Counted from the stretch's first letter, positions 1 through 13,835 are shown. The stretch is 64,000 nucleotides of DNA from Orthonyx spaldingii (GCA_013397795.1 VZTJ01000078.1:248428-312427), one strand, 5' to 3'. Notes: a model not told the origin generated them from the sequence alone. Translations and numbers: made by a program.

Positions 1-1457
1 TCTCATACTGCAAATTAGAACCGACAAGAAGGCTGTAATAGGACTCCAAAACATACCTTGAACACACATTGTTAAGCAAATTACAATTGCTGATGTCATT
101 TACACGTGTTGCCTTCCAAAGGATGAACATGTTCATTTAATTTGCTTTTTAAATATCCATAACAGTGTCTCCAAGCATTTTAATAAAACAGAAACAGTTA
201 ATTATTGCCGAATAAGGGTACCCAAATATAGTGATCTGCAGCTCGCATTTAAATGTCTCTGACAGCACTTCTCCCTTGAAGAGAAAATTGTGTAAATTGC
301 CAGTTATTATATTTTTTAATAAATAAGTCTTGACTCTGTTTCTCTTTTCTTCCCCACCCCTCTGCAATACTGTTAAACAACCATACTTGCAGTGGGACCA
401 TTTCTATTACAGAGTGATTGAGCTCTGATTTACACATCAATTACCCAACTTCATGGAGATTTTCATGCTCCCCTAGCTGACATCAATGAAGCATAACTGC
501 GTAAGCGCTTTATTTCATCCCAGTTTTTGATAACTCAGACTGATAACTAATCATATTGAAAGACAATGTGCTATGATACAGGAAACAATAAATGCTCCCC
601 TTTGAAACCTCATCTGTTCTTTATATGTGTACTATTCAGGAGCTTATCTCTGCCATCCATTCCCCCAGAATCGTTCCTTCCAAATTCATGTTCAGGAAAG
701 GTTTGGGGCTGCATAGTACTAAAAACAGGAGAAAATTGAGGTAAAAATGACATTTTCTAGGTACTTGGTATGTGTAGGAATAACTAAAAAGAATGAGGAA
801 TATGAAAAATACTAGCCAAACCCTTAGCTTACATTTCCATAATTCACCCAGGGGTCTCTTGGGCGTTATTTTCTTTGGAGGCTTTAATCTTCTGTATTCT
901 CTATTAAATGTGCTACAGGAATGGCATTGTTTTTAATGCAAATTGTGAAGAGATTTAGTTCGTGTGGATAGATAACCAGTGACCATCTCAAGTGTTTCTC
1001 TGCAGAACTGTTGAATATCAAAGACAGAATATTCTATGTTTTAAAATAAATCATTTATCTTGAAGTGCAGTGATAGATATGTTCTGTACTAGATACTTTC
1101 AGTAACTACTCATGCTATGAAAAGGAAGACAACATGAAAGTAAACGTTAAATATGAAAGATACTAAGAACTTGTAAAGCTATTCTATCATGGCTTGATTT
1201 GTCTCTGTCAAGTAGGAAAATTACCAGGACCAAGATGTAAGCTCAGTGGTGATAAACAGACGAAGAGGAATTTTGCTATTTTAAGTGTGGTAGTGCTTAT
1301 ATTGTTTATCATTAGTGAAACAAAGACTTCAGATCAGCAGGGAAGATACGTTAAGTTGGCCATATTTCTGCTTAAATATAAGATTTTGAAATTCCTCTCA
1401 TTTACTTAATACATTTTGTGACCTGCGATGAAATTTAAGACCTGAGACTGCTTTTTC

Positions 1458-1472
1458 TTTTTTTTTTTTTTT
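1458..1472. repeat. Poly(T) homopolymer
   Basis: A run of 15 T, preceded by a near-continuous CTTTTTC stretch. It is a simple homopolymer, and no retrocopy body could be recognised beside it. Confidence 0.9.
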
Positions 1473-4400
1473 CATTTGTAATAACTGCATTAAAACACCA
1501 GTTTATACTGGGAGAATCTGAATAGATGAAGGAAGGCAGTTTTTCTCCCTTTGTACAGTGCTGTGGTACTCTGCTTTTACATGATATCAGTGGAGTTCGG
1601 GTGAGATAAAACTGGAGTTATGTAGAGGTGAATTGCCATTGTAATGTATTTGTTAGAAGTAGTCTTTCACTTAGTTTGATTGCCAGGTGAAATGCTTTTT
1701 ACCTTACATTTTTAAGTCACACTGAAGAAGAATTGCATAGCTGTGGAAAAGCAAGTATATATTTTAAGCATGGGGGATATCCTTGTTGACCTGAGTTGGA
1801 TTTCTCATGTAAGTTAAATATACTCATGAGTGGGTTTTGATTGGGGATGTTTAATACCTTCTGCAGGTGTATGACTTAGTTTTCAAGGAAGCCCAGTTTC
1901 TGAGTTTACTTTTCCAACTTCCTGAGTGCTTGTGGGCAAAGTAAAAACTATGAAGCAACAACCTTGGGAAAGGACTTTCAGTTCTCAAATTCATATCATT
2001 TTGTATCCACTGTGTCTTAGTTTAGAAGCTTGTGTTTATTTTTTGCTTCCACAAATTACAAACATTTCAGTTTGAGAACTTCTTTCATAATTTAGGCATA
2101 TCTGGTATTTTAAGGCGGGGGGGGGTGGAACTACTACAGGGAAATGTTTGATTTGATGGCAGTGTGCATTTTTGTGAATTGAGGCATGTTATTGAGAACA
2201 GCAACTACTTCTTCCTTAACTTGTGGATAAATGCTGGCTTTTTTGAATGCCATTCATTTATCCTCGTAGATGTATTCTGTCACTGCTATAAAGCCTCTCT
2301 GCTCCTGCTTTTTTATTGATTCTTTCCCTATTGGGCTCTTGTTGTTTTGACTGAATCAAGAGAGCCATGTTCTGTTCTCATTCATGATTTGTCTGTAACA
2401 TGAGGTGTTTGATCATTTTTCTCTCTTCTTTCTTAATATCACAGAGACTACTCCTTCAAACTTGTCTGGTCTGACTTCTTTCTTCTGCTCCTTCTTCAGT
2501 CTTTCAGGCTCTTTCTTAGTCTTCCACGCTTTGGGAGACTTCTGTGACTTTAGTTAGCACAACTTTGAAAATAAACCCCAAATGCTAGGGCTCAGCCTTT
2601 AGCTGTTGGTCTCATTTCATCAGCTTTCCTTTAACTCTTCCCTATAACCTCTTACTTTGTTGCAGTCTGTCCTAAAAGGTTTTTTCTTTTTCCTCCAGAT
2701 CTTTTGCACCAGCTCCTCTCACCACAGATGACTGCACTGTACTTTCCAGTGCCCCAAATTTTATTCTCCTTCTAGTTCTCCTTTTTGTGGCCAGTGCTCG
2801 TCTGACTTTCATCTCTTATCGCCATATCCACATTTTTAGCTTCCAGTTCAAAACCTGTGTGCATGCCTCTTATCTTTTGCCTTGCTATAACCTCGTTCTG
2901 CTTCAGCCACCTTCTCCTCTTGCCTGTTCTCCAGGGACTGGGCTGGATTGTCCCCGCAGCCATCGTGGGCTGCAGTGGGGTGAGGGTGCAGCTCTGCTGT
3001 CCTCGCTGACACCCTGCAGACTCACACAAGCTGAGCACCTGGCCTGTCTCAGGGCATCAGCTCACCACTCTCCCTTAGGGTGCCCGTAGCTGAGAACAAT
3101 GACAAGTGGATGTCTGCTGCTCTGATTTCAAAGCATTAAATCTCAAATGCTGTTATTTAAAATGTATTTGCAGCCTGCCTCAATGTTAACACACCAAAAC
3201 AATTGCAGTTGCTATTCTTTCTACCATAACTAGCACACTGGTAATTTGTAGGTCGGTGGTCTCATATGCTCTTGTACTATTCTTACTGCTCACCATTCCT
3301 GGTCTTCTCAGATTTATGTACGGGCTTCTCCATTCAAATTCAATTATTAATCTAATAAGTGGTAACAAACCAACGGAGCTCACGTATTTGAACTGCATTG
3401 TCATGTAATAGTTGTGTCTAGGGAACTGCCCTCTCAGATATAGTGAATATTGTGGCCTACAGCTGTTTTCTTCTAAGTCTCTTTTAAAAGAATGTTTGCA
3501 AAAGTCTGTATTGTGATATCCTGTTCTCCTGGCTTTAGAGGAGTCATGAAGTATTTCTCATACTAGTGAGACAGACTGAACTCTGGTGTTCCTCACAGTA
3601 TCTGACTATAGTTTTCACTGACACCTTCACCACTAATCACATATCTGTATTTCACAGAACATTAGTTAAGCTAAAAATTAAACATAACTCCCAGAGATTG
3701 CATTGTGGTCGCATTAAGAATTTCTGGAGAGTATCCCATTAGGTTCTCAGTGCACTGCAGCCTTAAGATCTAATCAGCATTCTTCTTTGGATTACACAGA
3801 ACCCAAATAAGTTGTTATCCTAATCTCTGTATGATCTCACAGTATTTGACTTCCCGTGTAGCCACAATCAGCGCTGTGTCAAGCATTCTCATAGCAAAAG
3901 TACATTTGCAGAGAAATAAACCAAGTACAAACAGAACCTGGACCTGACAGAACAACCACTTCCTTTTGCACAGATACTTTGTACACTTAAGGCTACCCTG
4001 TGACTCTGTCAATGTAAAGTTCAAAATGCAGCTTTAATTTTATTCTTTTTTTTTGTTCTCACAAGAGAATATATGAGAGTGAGATCTGGACTGAAGCAGA
4101 GGTAGCAATTTGCTTAGGGTTTTGCTTGTGTTGTAACATAGTTTCTCACAGTTTTATAGTCTGTAAACATTGTTGGAGTCTAGGACTTGAGATGAACCTT
4201 TGCAGTCACCTCTTGGGTGCCAGAAATAGAAATCTTTCATAAACAATAAAAGATAAATACTTCACTATGTTGTGTTGGAAAATACTGTATTTTCAGACTT
4301 TTAATGTTAATATTCTAAGCACTGTGTTAGCTTAAGTTAATGTCTTTTAAAGTGATTATGCCACTTTGAATTATGCCAGTGCTGTTTTCATAATTTTTGA

Positions 4401-7189
4401 ATTTGTGGTTTTGTAGCATGTCATAAAGCATATCTTAGTAATCTTAGGGTCTTTGCTGCTTTTTCTCAGATAGGATATGGCATAATGACTCGCTTGGTTT
4501 CCTAAATACTTTGCATGCTTGTGACCTGAGCTGGCTTTTAGATAACAAAATGCTGGAACCTCGCATGAAGGGTGAGATGTTTTGTGTGCTGTACTCTGTG
4601 ATCTCTGTTTTCAGTGCCCAGATTGTTTGATTTGAATGTGCCCAGGATTTCACCCTGAAACCTCAGGCCAAGGAAGCCATTGGGAAGGTGTAAAATGCAG
4701 CTCTAACTTTCATGAATAATTCTCTCTGAAGTGAATGCTGGCAGTCCTGGACGGGACTGCTCCTAACGCAGAGATTACTTACGCAGGATATAAAATCTTG
4801 CTTAGACTAGATCTGTGAGACTGGGCATATAACTTCACCATGACCTGATCTTGCTGAAGAGTCTCACAGTCTGTGGGTCAAACTGCCAAACAAATCTCTG
4901 GAAAGATCCCCCATGAGAGGAATAAATATAGCGTGTTGCTACTGTGCTTGGCCTGGATTATTTCTGGGTTAACCCTGCCCCCTACTCCAGCAAAGCTGTG
5001 GGGAGAGATGGAGTCAGCCTTGGCCTCATCTTTGGGTACCAGTTTGGGAAGCAGTTTACATTCACTTACTCCCATACTTGTGGATTATAATCTTGATTTA
5101 GGATATGAAAGGAAGGGATACTCGTTCCCCCCTTCACCTTTTAGTGAACAGACTGCTTTTGATTTACAGTGTTACATCAGTAATGTGGTCATTTGTAGAA
5201 TAGTAAAGTGACTGTCCTTACAACAATTTCCCTTCTGTCTCCCTCAGGAAACCAGCAAACAGTACTATACCTTCTGCAAAAATACAGCATTGGTTAAAAC
5301 AGTGTTCTGGAGCTTGCTTGGTGTTAGTGATGTCAGTACATCAGGAGGTGTTATAAACAAGTAAATTAAATAAAACAAAACATGGCAGATTTTCAACCTT
5401 CTGATTTGTAGATGGAAAATGTGGATGGAAATCATTCAGCTCAGCCTATGTAGGTGGCTTTGCATTCAGTTTACAAGTCATAATCAAGCCTTATTCAATC
5501 CAAGTCTGAGTGGTCTTGAATTGCTAAAACCAATTATTAATTCATATTTTTTATTTAGAAATTTCATTGTGGCATGTCTTTCTTTTTTTCTTTCCTTGCC
5601 TGTACAAAAACAGGTGTATAAGTGTAAGGCTACATGGAGTCATCAGGCAGCAGACATATGCTTTCCTGTGCTCTCCACAGGGCTTGCAGGTTCAAACACA
5701 ACCTGCCTGGATCATAAGAACTTTAATTGAGTAGATAAAGAGGTCCTCATAATTATAAACTGCAGTAGGTATAACAAGAGGCTAAATACATAGCTGTGGT
5801 TTTAATTAGCTGGTGCTTCAAATTAGTAATTGTGGTTTCACTCAGAAATCAGTGACTTTATACACTGTTAAAGCCTCATCACTGTGCAGTTCATTCCTCA
5901 TTATATCTCTCGGTGTGAAGCTTTCAATACAACATCATGCTGAGCTAAAAAGGCAAAAGTTGTAGATATTTGGTTATCTTCCAAGTGCAGTGGAGCTCTA
6001 TGGAGGTTTAGTTCATTCTTGCCAGAGACAGGAGAATTAACTGTTCTTTGTTACAGCTGTAACATGTGTGTTTGTATGTAAGCATCTGTACATACATGCT
6101 GTGTGTGGAAGTGTGCATGTATGGCTAGGATCTACCAGGAAGATAGTGCTTGCTGCAGATAACATCAGGCCATGCACTGAATCTGCTATTCAAATTGTCA
6201 TTTGGAATTCGGGAGCTAATTAACTGACACAAAGCAGAGCCAAAAGCCTCATAACAAATCAAATGTGGGTTGAAAGCACAGAAGTGTCTCTTAATGCTTG
6301 TCACATGAGAGGTTGTCAGTGCAAGTTGAAGTATGCATCTTTTCCTTTCCTCTTTCCTTTGCTATGTTTCCCTCTCCTTCAGGGTTTTAATTATATCTCT
6401 TCCCTCAGAGGAGCGGGAGGTAGTTTGCGGAGCCAAGAGACTAAAGTACTTCAGTGCTATTCAGGGGAGAAGTGCATGTGGTCTCTCAGCCTGTCATCTA
6501 GGTCTGGCAGGTGCACAAAATAAGCTGACACAGAGAAGTGCCACTCACCATTGCTACACCGAGGTGCTAGGTCCTTTCCTGTGCTTGTGTGTAGAATTAT
6601 CTGATACTGAAATCAGCTATCCTAAAATCTCTTTCAGCAGCCTGCTGCTACAAAAACGCTTCTTAACCCCTCCTTGACATCTACAATGAAGCAGTACATA
6701 AATTTTAACTACAAGTGGGACAGAATTAAGTGGTCTAAATCACATGAGGCTGAACTGGAGCCTTGGGATGGATGTTCAGTGTAATGGATTTGTAGATGTT
6801 GCTGTGCTTCTTTGCCTTCGCATTTGCTTTCCCTGCACAGACCCACACTTTGTGGGCCCAAGTGCATGTGTTTGTGTGTAGGTGCACATGTGTTTACAGA
6901 GTGTTAGTACAAGGATGTCAAAATGTATTTTATTCTTCTGCATAATGCTCTCTTAATTTGTAAATGGTATTTTCATTGCTTCATTGAAACACTTTCCATT
7001 TTAGAAATGTACTGACTGTCCTACTGCCCAATTTTGCATAGCTTTACGATTCCAGATTTAAATTTGGGAAAATTATTCAGTGGCTGTTTCTTCAGGATTG
7101 TCCTCTGAGTTGCAATGTTTCTGATGTTTTGTTGCTATTACTGATAGTAATGAATGTGTAAAGAAATTATGGAGAAAATAATGTGTTGT

Positions 7190-7208
7190 CATTTTTATCT
7201 TTCTCCAG
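7190..7208 (+). other. AFF2: Splice acceptor of AFF2 exon 2
   Basis: A pyrimidine-rich tract (TTTTTATCTTTCTCC) ends in AG at 7207-7208, immediately before the conserved frame. It fixes the start of exon 2. The remaining first base, T, completes a codon begun in the upstream exon; a Cys (TG|T) fits the family, where Cys precedes the HYEQDRS motif. Confidence 0.9.
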
Positions 7209-7329
7209 TCACTATGAGCAAGACCGGAGTGCACTTAAGCGGAAGGAATGGGAGAGGAGAAACCAGGAAGTCCAGCAAGATGAAGATCTCTTTGCTTCAG
7301 GTTTTAACCTCTTTGGGGAACCCTACAAG
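7209..7329 (+). CDS. AFF2: AFF2 (FMR2) exon 2, N-terminal homology region
   Basis: This 121-bp exon contributes one base of a split codon plus 40 residues, beginning HYEQDRSALKRKEWERRNQE and ending LFGEPYK. The basic/aromatic KRKEWERRNQE segment followed by an acidic QQDEDLF stretch and LFGEPYK is the hallmark of the AF4/FMR2 N-terminal homology domain. From my knowledge of the family, the match is closer to AFF2 than to AFF1, AFF3 or AFF4 (for example HYEQDRSALK and SGF-LFGEPYK). In AFF4 the equivalent segment binds cyclin T1, so this exon likely helps AFF2 recruit P-TEFb into a super-elongation-like complex in the nucleus. It is flanked by AG and GT (donor GTAAAT at 7330). Its length is not a multiple of three, so skipping it would shift the frame. 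The start codon is not in the window. Confidence 0.95.
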
Positions 7330-7335
7330 GTAAAT
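7330..7335 (+). other. AFF2: Splice donor of AFF2 exon 2
   Basis: The exon ends CCCTACAAG and is followed by GTAAAT, a good donor with AAG before the junction. The reading frame is complete at the junction (phase 0), which agrees with the phase-0 start of the exon at 13873. Confidence 0.9.
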
Positions 7336-8082
7336 TACATTATGTTTTGCATTTTCGGAATGTCTTATACAAATAAAAAAAAAGCTTCTCATCACCTCTA
7401 AGAAATGGAAATATTGCATCTGCCTTGGTACTTACACTCCTGAACACACCAATTATCCAAATCAGCATATGGCAGCAAAGCAAACTGAATGTGCTGCCTA
7501 GGTTGCATTGACAGAATTTTGGTTACAGTCCAGCTCAAGATTTCTTTCTCTAAGCATACAGCAAAGTCCTGCAGTAGAAGTATGTGCAACTGATATTTCT
7601 ACAAGTGGGTTTGTACCTACAAAGCTAGCACTAAGTTCTTTTATTTTTAAGAAGAAATTATATTTGAGTTGTTAAAACCAATGTTCTCTCTATAAATAAT
7701 GAGTCCATAATCTTTCTTGTACAATCATAACCATCCGAAGAAGTCTTTTGGGAGACTGAATCTTTGGGGAGCATAACAAGGGTATGAAAGGGACTTTTGT
7801 TACAACTCTTATTCTCTCTAAGGAGCTTTGCGGCCTGAGATTCTCATCACCAAGGGATGTCCCCCTTTATGATTTCTGCTGCTTTGATTTTCAGTAAGAT
7901 GTTCCCTAAAGAATTCATCAGAATGTAAATTTCCATATCTCTTTCTCCTCCCAATCAGTGACATCCATTGAAACGTCCACCACTTCATCTTTCCATTTTA
8001 TGTTGTTAGCAGCTGTAAGGGAGGATGAGGGCTCTTTGAAAATCACCCCAAAAGGAGGAGAAAAGACTGTCAGTATTATCAG

Positions 8083-8325
8083 ATGGTGTCTAATAATTAT
8101 GACCATGACAGTGTGACGGATGCACTCGACTCCGGGCTGTACTTTGGTTCAGGCTGGCTGAGGAACAACAGGCCTTTCTTCCTGGGTATGAACTTGCCAG
8201 CTGGAAAGCCCCTGGCTCTTATTCAGGGGAGTGAAGGTGTCTTGACAGGTATTTCAAAAGGTGATTTTGACACCCAAAAGTGGAAGATAACCAAAGTACA
8301 GGACAAGATATTAGAGCTAAAGTGA
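8083..8325 (+). other. Unidentified 80-codon open frame inside intron 2
   Basis: An ATG-to-TGA frame of 80 codons begins MVSNNYDHDSVTDALDSGL and ends with a KITKVQDKILELK-like tail. I do not recognise the protein. Its composition looks more like coding sequence than most frames here: it is balanced in G, A, D, L, P and W, has few Ser/Phe/Cys runs, and has three CpGs within about 25 bp near 8118-8142 in an otherwise CpG-poor intron. A second frame just upstream (about 8009-8070) also reads without stops as a plausible peptide, which would fit a frameshifted relic. It could be a decayed retrocopy, an alternative exon, or chance. There is no poly(A) tail and no convincing acceptor at the ATG (only ATTATCAG). 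Confidence that it is a real gene relic is low. Confidence 0.2.
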
Positions 8326-11300
8326 AGATGTCTATCTTGCCTATTCTGCTGATTAGCAGCCAAGTACTTTACCCTGTAAATATTGCCTCCAGGATGGGCC
8401 CAGTTTGATCTCTCCCTGAAGTGCAGCTGGACTGCACCCCAGGTGACCCTCTGCTTGAGCAGGGATGCCTCTCAGGAGTAAAGATTCTTCCTTACCCAAG
8501 GCTGAGAGATCCCTTACCTATGACAGACACTTGGTAAGTGGCTGATACCATGCTGAATTAATCTATGGAACATTACTAGTCCATGTAGCTACTCAATATT
8601 ATTGTAAGTATTGTATCGATAATTCTATTAGACTAATGCAAGTGATCATTTGGATTTCAAGAGGTAGACCAGTACACAAAACACTGCAAAATTCTGTGCC
8701 AAGAACTAAAATCATACACCACCAATATTTATTGTATAATAAGAATGACAATATCTAATTTTAGATCTGTTTAGTGTGTATGTATTTGCATCATGTGTAT
8801 GCAGAGCATGTGAGGTTTTTTTTTCAAAAACTGAACAACTGAATAGCAAAAAATTATCCTGGTGATCTTTCTGGGCAAATTTTTTTAAATTGCTTTTCAC
8901 CTACTTGGCAGAGAAGTTTGTAAACTTTGTGTGATTAAGCAAAACGTAATACACTACTGCCCTAAAAAAGCATTATAATTATAAATTGCGAAAGATAAAA
9001 ATTGAGAGGAAATTGCATGCAAAAATAGTTAAATAGTAATTAAATAAATCTTAAATTTGAAAAAACAGGTAGAAGCAAAACTGAATAGAAAAGGTCTTGC
9101 CTATACTTTATACTATGACAAAAAAAGGAGTAAAGTGATAGACCACTATTTCCTTTTTAAGTTCTGCACTGTGAAGACCCAGCCACAGTATAGTTTCCTA
9201 GACACTAATAAAAGCTGAATCTATCTCTTAGTGGATATATAGTGATTTGTATTCTTAAGTAAGTGCAAAACTAAAGTCAGGGGTTTGTTTGCTTTTATTC
9301 TAAAACAAAATGAAGAGACCCTGATGTGAGAACAAATATCCTGCGCGTACAGTTTGAATTTCTTCTCTATTTTGAGATGAACAGATGTTTCTGTGTTCAT
9401 GAGACTCAAGGCCTTGTGCACACAAGAAGCTGCACTTGTCCCTTCCAGTCACACTCAGTGGGAGCAGAATGAGATAAAACACTGCCCAGCAAAGTGTTGT
9501 GGCCTGTAATGGGTACAAGGTCCACGTCCTCACTGGCCTTGCTCTGCTAATGAGCATCAGCTCACAGTACAGCTGGTACATTTCTGATAGATCTGGGGGT
9601 GTGAGCTGACATGGGGACTACAGTGACAAAGAGAAAGTTGGGAATAGCAGGTCTCAGGAAATAAAACATTGCTTTTTTTTTCTTTTATTCCCAGACCTAG
9701 TGTCCTTACTTGTTTATCAGTCCTTCCTCATTTGCTTCAACAGTATCCAGAGGAGGGACTGCCAGTGTAGGGAAAACCACCACTGCTGTTTTTGAAGTTT
9801 TAAAGACTGAGCAACTAGCAACTGTTTTAAAATTGCACTAAGGTTGGGGATATTAAAAGTTGCACAAAGAAAGGAGATGAGATTTTCTCATGGAGCTTAC
9901 TGTCATTGTGTATCAAGAGATGTGTGGAGTATTTGCCTTCATCTATCATCTCTCTGCTCTAGCCTAGCTGTTGCAGCCGCTTTCCCTCTGTCAAACAAAA
10001 TGTAGGTGTTCATTATAGTTTTGGACAAATGTGTGTTTCTACATTGATTCTTTGTAGTTTATGTATGTGTGCACTTACATGAAAGAGGTACTTATTTCTG
10101 TGGGTGTTTAAAATACATTTTTCCATGCTTGTTAAAAGAGAAATGTTTCCTTTTGAAGCTTCACTGTCTCATGTGGGAAAACAACACCTCTGACAATGTG
10201 ATGACATCCAGCATTATTTTGGGAACGTCAGGCAGCAAGGGCTGTGTTGCTCTTTAATACAAGTGGGTTGCAGGTCCTGCCTTCGAACCCTGGTGCAACC
10301 TGCTTGTGCTTGATTTTGCAGAAGGGATCAGAGAAGGGCGTGCAGTGTAACAGCAACAGACATTTGAAAAAGCAATATCGAAGTTTTCCTGAGAGAAGCT
10401 GTAATTTTACTGCTGAATTGTTGATAGCTTTTAATGTTTTGAATTAGTTAAGGGTTTCAGAGATGAGTATTTTGAAAGAAAACAGTAGGAGTATTTTTGT
10501 TATTTTTCAAAGGAATTGCCTCAGAAGAGTTCAACTTGAGAAAGAGAACCCAATGGGCAGCATTTCCATTGCGGAGCCTTTGGTGAACATTAAGTCATTT
10601 ATCTTTTCAGGTAAAGCTCCTCCATGCTTTTCAAGCTTAGCATAAAAAAGATCTCATCTTGGAATCCATGGAGGTTAGTTTAACTGAGGCATAAGGAAGT
10701 GAATGAATTTTGAAACCTCAAGTTTCACATGAATTTTCACAAAATGCTTGTAAATGGGGCCTATGAGTTTGAGTGCATTAGTTATTTTCTTTGTAGAACT
10801 ATAATGCAATAGCTAGCCAGCAAATTAGTCTTCCAGTAGGATTCTATTACAGATAGCTTTTGAAAGAAATAGAAGCAAATGCAGGAAGATGTGTATTTCC
10901 TAAATTAACAGAAGCCTAGAATGAGGGGGAATGCTACCAGCCATGAGTCATAAACCAGACATATAATTTATGCCTTGGAATACTCAAAATGCTGCATTTC
11001 CTTGATAGCAACAAAATTGTGATTCAGCATACTGTTCAAAAAACAAGATGTACAGAGGGTTTTTTTTAAGAAATCAGCCAATTATCCAGAATATGAAGGT
11101 AGAAGTTGTCCCTAGTCTGGAAGTAACAAAGAGCAAGCAGAAATTATGACTGGATTTTGTGTTTCTCTTGCTGGTATCCAGGCTTGTCAAGAATTCTGTG
11201 CTTCTCGTGAGAGTCCTGAATTCGTTGTGGAAGTAAAGAAAAACATCAATGTTATGCCTTACGTCTTAAGTGCAGATAGAACAGTGCACTACATGCCTGA

Positions 11301-11566
11301 GCTCATTCAGATTGTGATGCTCAAGTGTGATCTTACTTGTGTGTGCTCTAGTTTCAAGTGTAAGCCAAGTTATCATTCATGATGGTTTTTTGCTTTGCAG
11401 CCTGGTCCAAAGGCCACTGAAGAGAGTAATTATCCTTCCATTGCCTTCAATAACCATTGGATATGAGCTTTAGTATACTTAAAATACACTAAGGATGTTT
11501 AAAAAATTTAATCTCCATGATTTTCAGTAAATATACTTTTATTAATGTTCTCAGTAAAAGACTATG

Positions 11567-11582
11567 AATAATAATAATAATA
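11567..11582. repeat. (AAT)n microsatellite
   Basis: Five AAT units form a short trinucleotide repeat in intron 2. Confidence 0.85.
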
Positions 11583-13835
11583 GTGATACCTAACATTTAT
11601 ACAATGTCTTTTATCCCTGGGATGTGAACATTAGGCATGAAATAGTTAATATCAAGCAAAGTTATATTTATAATCATGTGACATGTGAAAGAAACTAAGT
11701 TGAGAGAATTAGGTACCTCCAACATAAAATTATTGAAAAGATCTACTTTCCAATTAAAACATTTTCTCTGTAAGGATTCAGAGAATTAGCCATTTAGTGT
11801 GCTGGGATGTTGAAGTGTTACAGGAATGATATGTTGTCAGTACCTTTTTTTTTGTTTTTTTAACTTGTGCTATTTGGAAAGACGCTAAATGCACCCTGGA
11901 AGTGTAGCTGAACCACAGAGGTGAAAGTTGGTGGTTAGGCTTTTTTTGATACTGTTATGTCCCATGTTCTCTCCCATAAGGAGTTAAAGTGTTTGGGGAA
12001 GGAGGAAACAGAACAAGTATGTAAGTGTTTAGACTTCAAATTATAATTCCTGCTGGGCCCTTAAGCACAATGGAATCTCCTTGTTTTAAATTTGGGGGTT
12101 GAACAGAGAGAGCCTGGTTTTGGCTGCTGCCCAAACAGCTCATTGTGCAACTCCGTTGAAGGAGACTGCTCATATACAAAGAGCTTATTCTTGGCTTAGC
12201 TAGAATATAATTTTTGCCACTAAAATGACCAACCTAGGAACTTAGTTAGTGAATAAAAGTGATTTGTGGTTCTCCACAACTGGGATTATTAACTGTGTCA
12301 GTTAGGAGCACTGGCAAAATGTGTAGAGATGGGAACAACATTGAACAGTTAATTTCTAAATCACTGCCTCAGTGCAGTGCTAATATATGTTACAATCCCT
12401 GAGAATTAGCAAAAGGAAATTTGCATTTATTATCTTCTTTTTTTTAACATTTTTTATGGCATGTTCAGTACTCTTCTCATCCTCTGACTAGTTCAGCGGT
12501 GGGTAATAGAAGTAGATATTTCAGGAGAAATCCGTGCATGAATTTTTTTCATCACTCAAACTTCTCCTTAATACTTGGGGAAAATGGAATCAGGGGCATA
12601 GTAGGATCCCTCAGCAAGGACTGTGACACTCTCTAACCAAGCACAAGCTCATAATGCTAATTTTCCCCATCTTTATAGCCCGATGTTAAGGCGCCATTGG
12701 ACTGTGGCACTACTTGTTTTATTGAGTGAAAAAACTGCTCCAAATAGAAGTAGAGTTGGCTGTATCATGACATAACTTTGTCATTTAATTCCAGACTGTG
12801 GAATTGAACCATCTGCTTGAACAGGAACTATAGTTTGGCTTTGTTTTTATCATTTGAGTCTTGTAAAGCCATAAGCATGGGGAATAAGTTGTTTTCTCTG
12901 CTGGTCATTTCAATGGAACAGAAAGGCCAGTAGAAAGGCTGGTGCTTTGGATCTCTGTGGTGTGAGTTAGAACAGGAAGAGAGAGGAAATCAGCTGTGTA
13001 TTAATTATAGCTTCCAGCTTATTTATGCAGCTTTTTAAAGTGAAAGGGAAAAGGGAAAAAGAAACTTCATGCTTCAAAAGGAAAAGTATAATAGCAGTGA
13101 AACAAAGATGAGTCAGTATTTATTTAATAATTACTGCAAATCAAAGGAAACAAGGATTAAGAAATACAACCAGCCTGCAGACAGCGAAAGAATCCCGACA
13201 CTTAAGAATGTGGCAATCATGTGTGTTTATGTTCTATGAGAAAATATTTTTGAATGGTCTTTTATTTGAATCTACCGTAGGACTTGGTAGAAGCTTTTTC
13301 TTCTCTGGATTCAGATCATAGATACTTCAAGTCAAGCTGCGCTTTTTGTGGAAAAGTAATTGAAGTTAACCTGGGGTGAAGAGTTTGGTGCTATTACAGA
13401 CTACCCAGCTTCTATTTATGGCAGGACTGTGGGTCAAGGGGCTGATAGAGCAATAACATATTTATATCAACTGTGTGATTGCAATTCAAATGCTCAGTAG
13501 CCAGTAATTGTATGCTCATGATATGAGATGTACAAGCCCAACATCTCTGACATAAATGCAGCTTATTTTGTGCCTAACATCCATAACTGATGCAATTTAA
13601 ACACTTCTCGGAGAGCATATTTAAGAAAATGGGAAACAGTAGACAAGTGTTACTGATGCAAGCCTGTTTCAAGAGATTCTTTGAACACAGTTATTGATAG
13701 GTTTTTCGTACATAACATATGCAAAATGTAATTGAAATTTAATTAAATGTCAGCTTGACACCATTAAACAGCTAACATTTGCCATCTTCTAAGACAACTA
13801 TTCTGAGCAGTAACTTGTAAATCAGGGATTTACTC

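Larger units (their letters stand above)
1..7208 (+). other. AFF2: AFF2 intron 1, 3' part (no exon recognised)
   Basis: This stretch runs from the window edge to the acceptor of exon 2 and is read as the end of the first AFF2 intron, because the exon at 7209 starts inside a codon and needs an upstream coding exon. I saw no splice-flanked frame matching the expected short first coding exon. The base composition is AT-rich with few CpGs. Contents are a 15-base T run at 1458-1472, a 9-base G run at 2117-2125, a conspicuously pyrimidine-rich plus strand from about 2400 to 2800, and TG-rich sequence near 6060-6120. The short open frames here carry no recognisable domain. Confidence 0.75.

Noticed and set aside
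10280..10320. tRNA B-box-like CTTCGAACCC, possibly a tRNA gene or a MIR-type SINE
   Set aside because: The first B-box base is wrong, no convincing A box or cloverleaf can be drawn, and the following bases do not track the MIR consensus.
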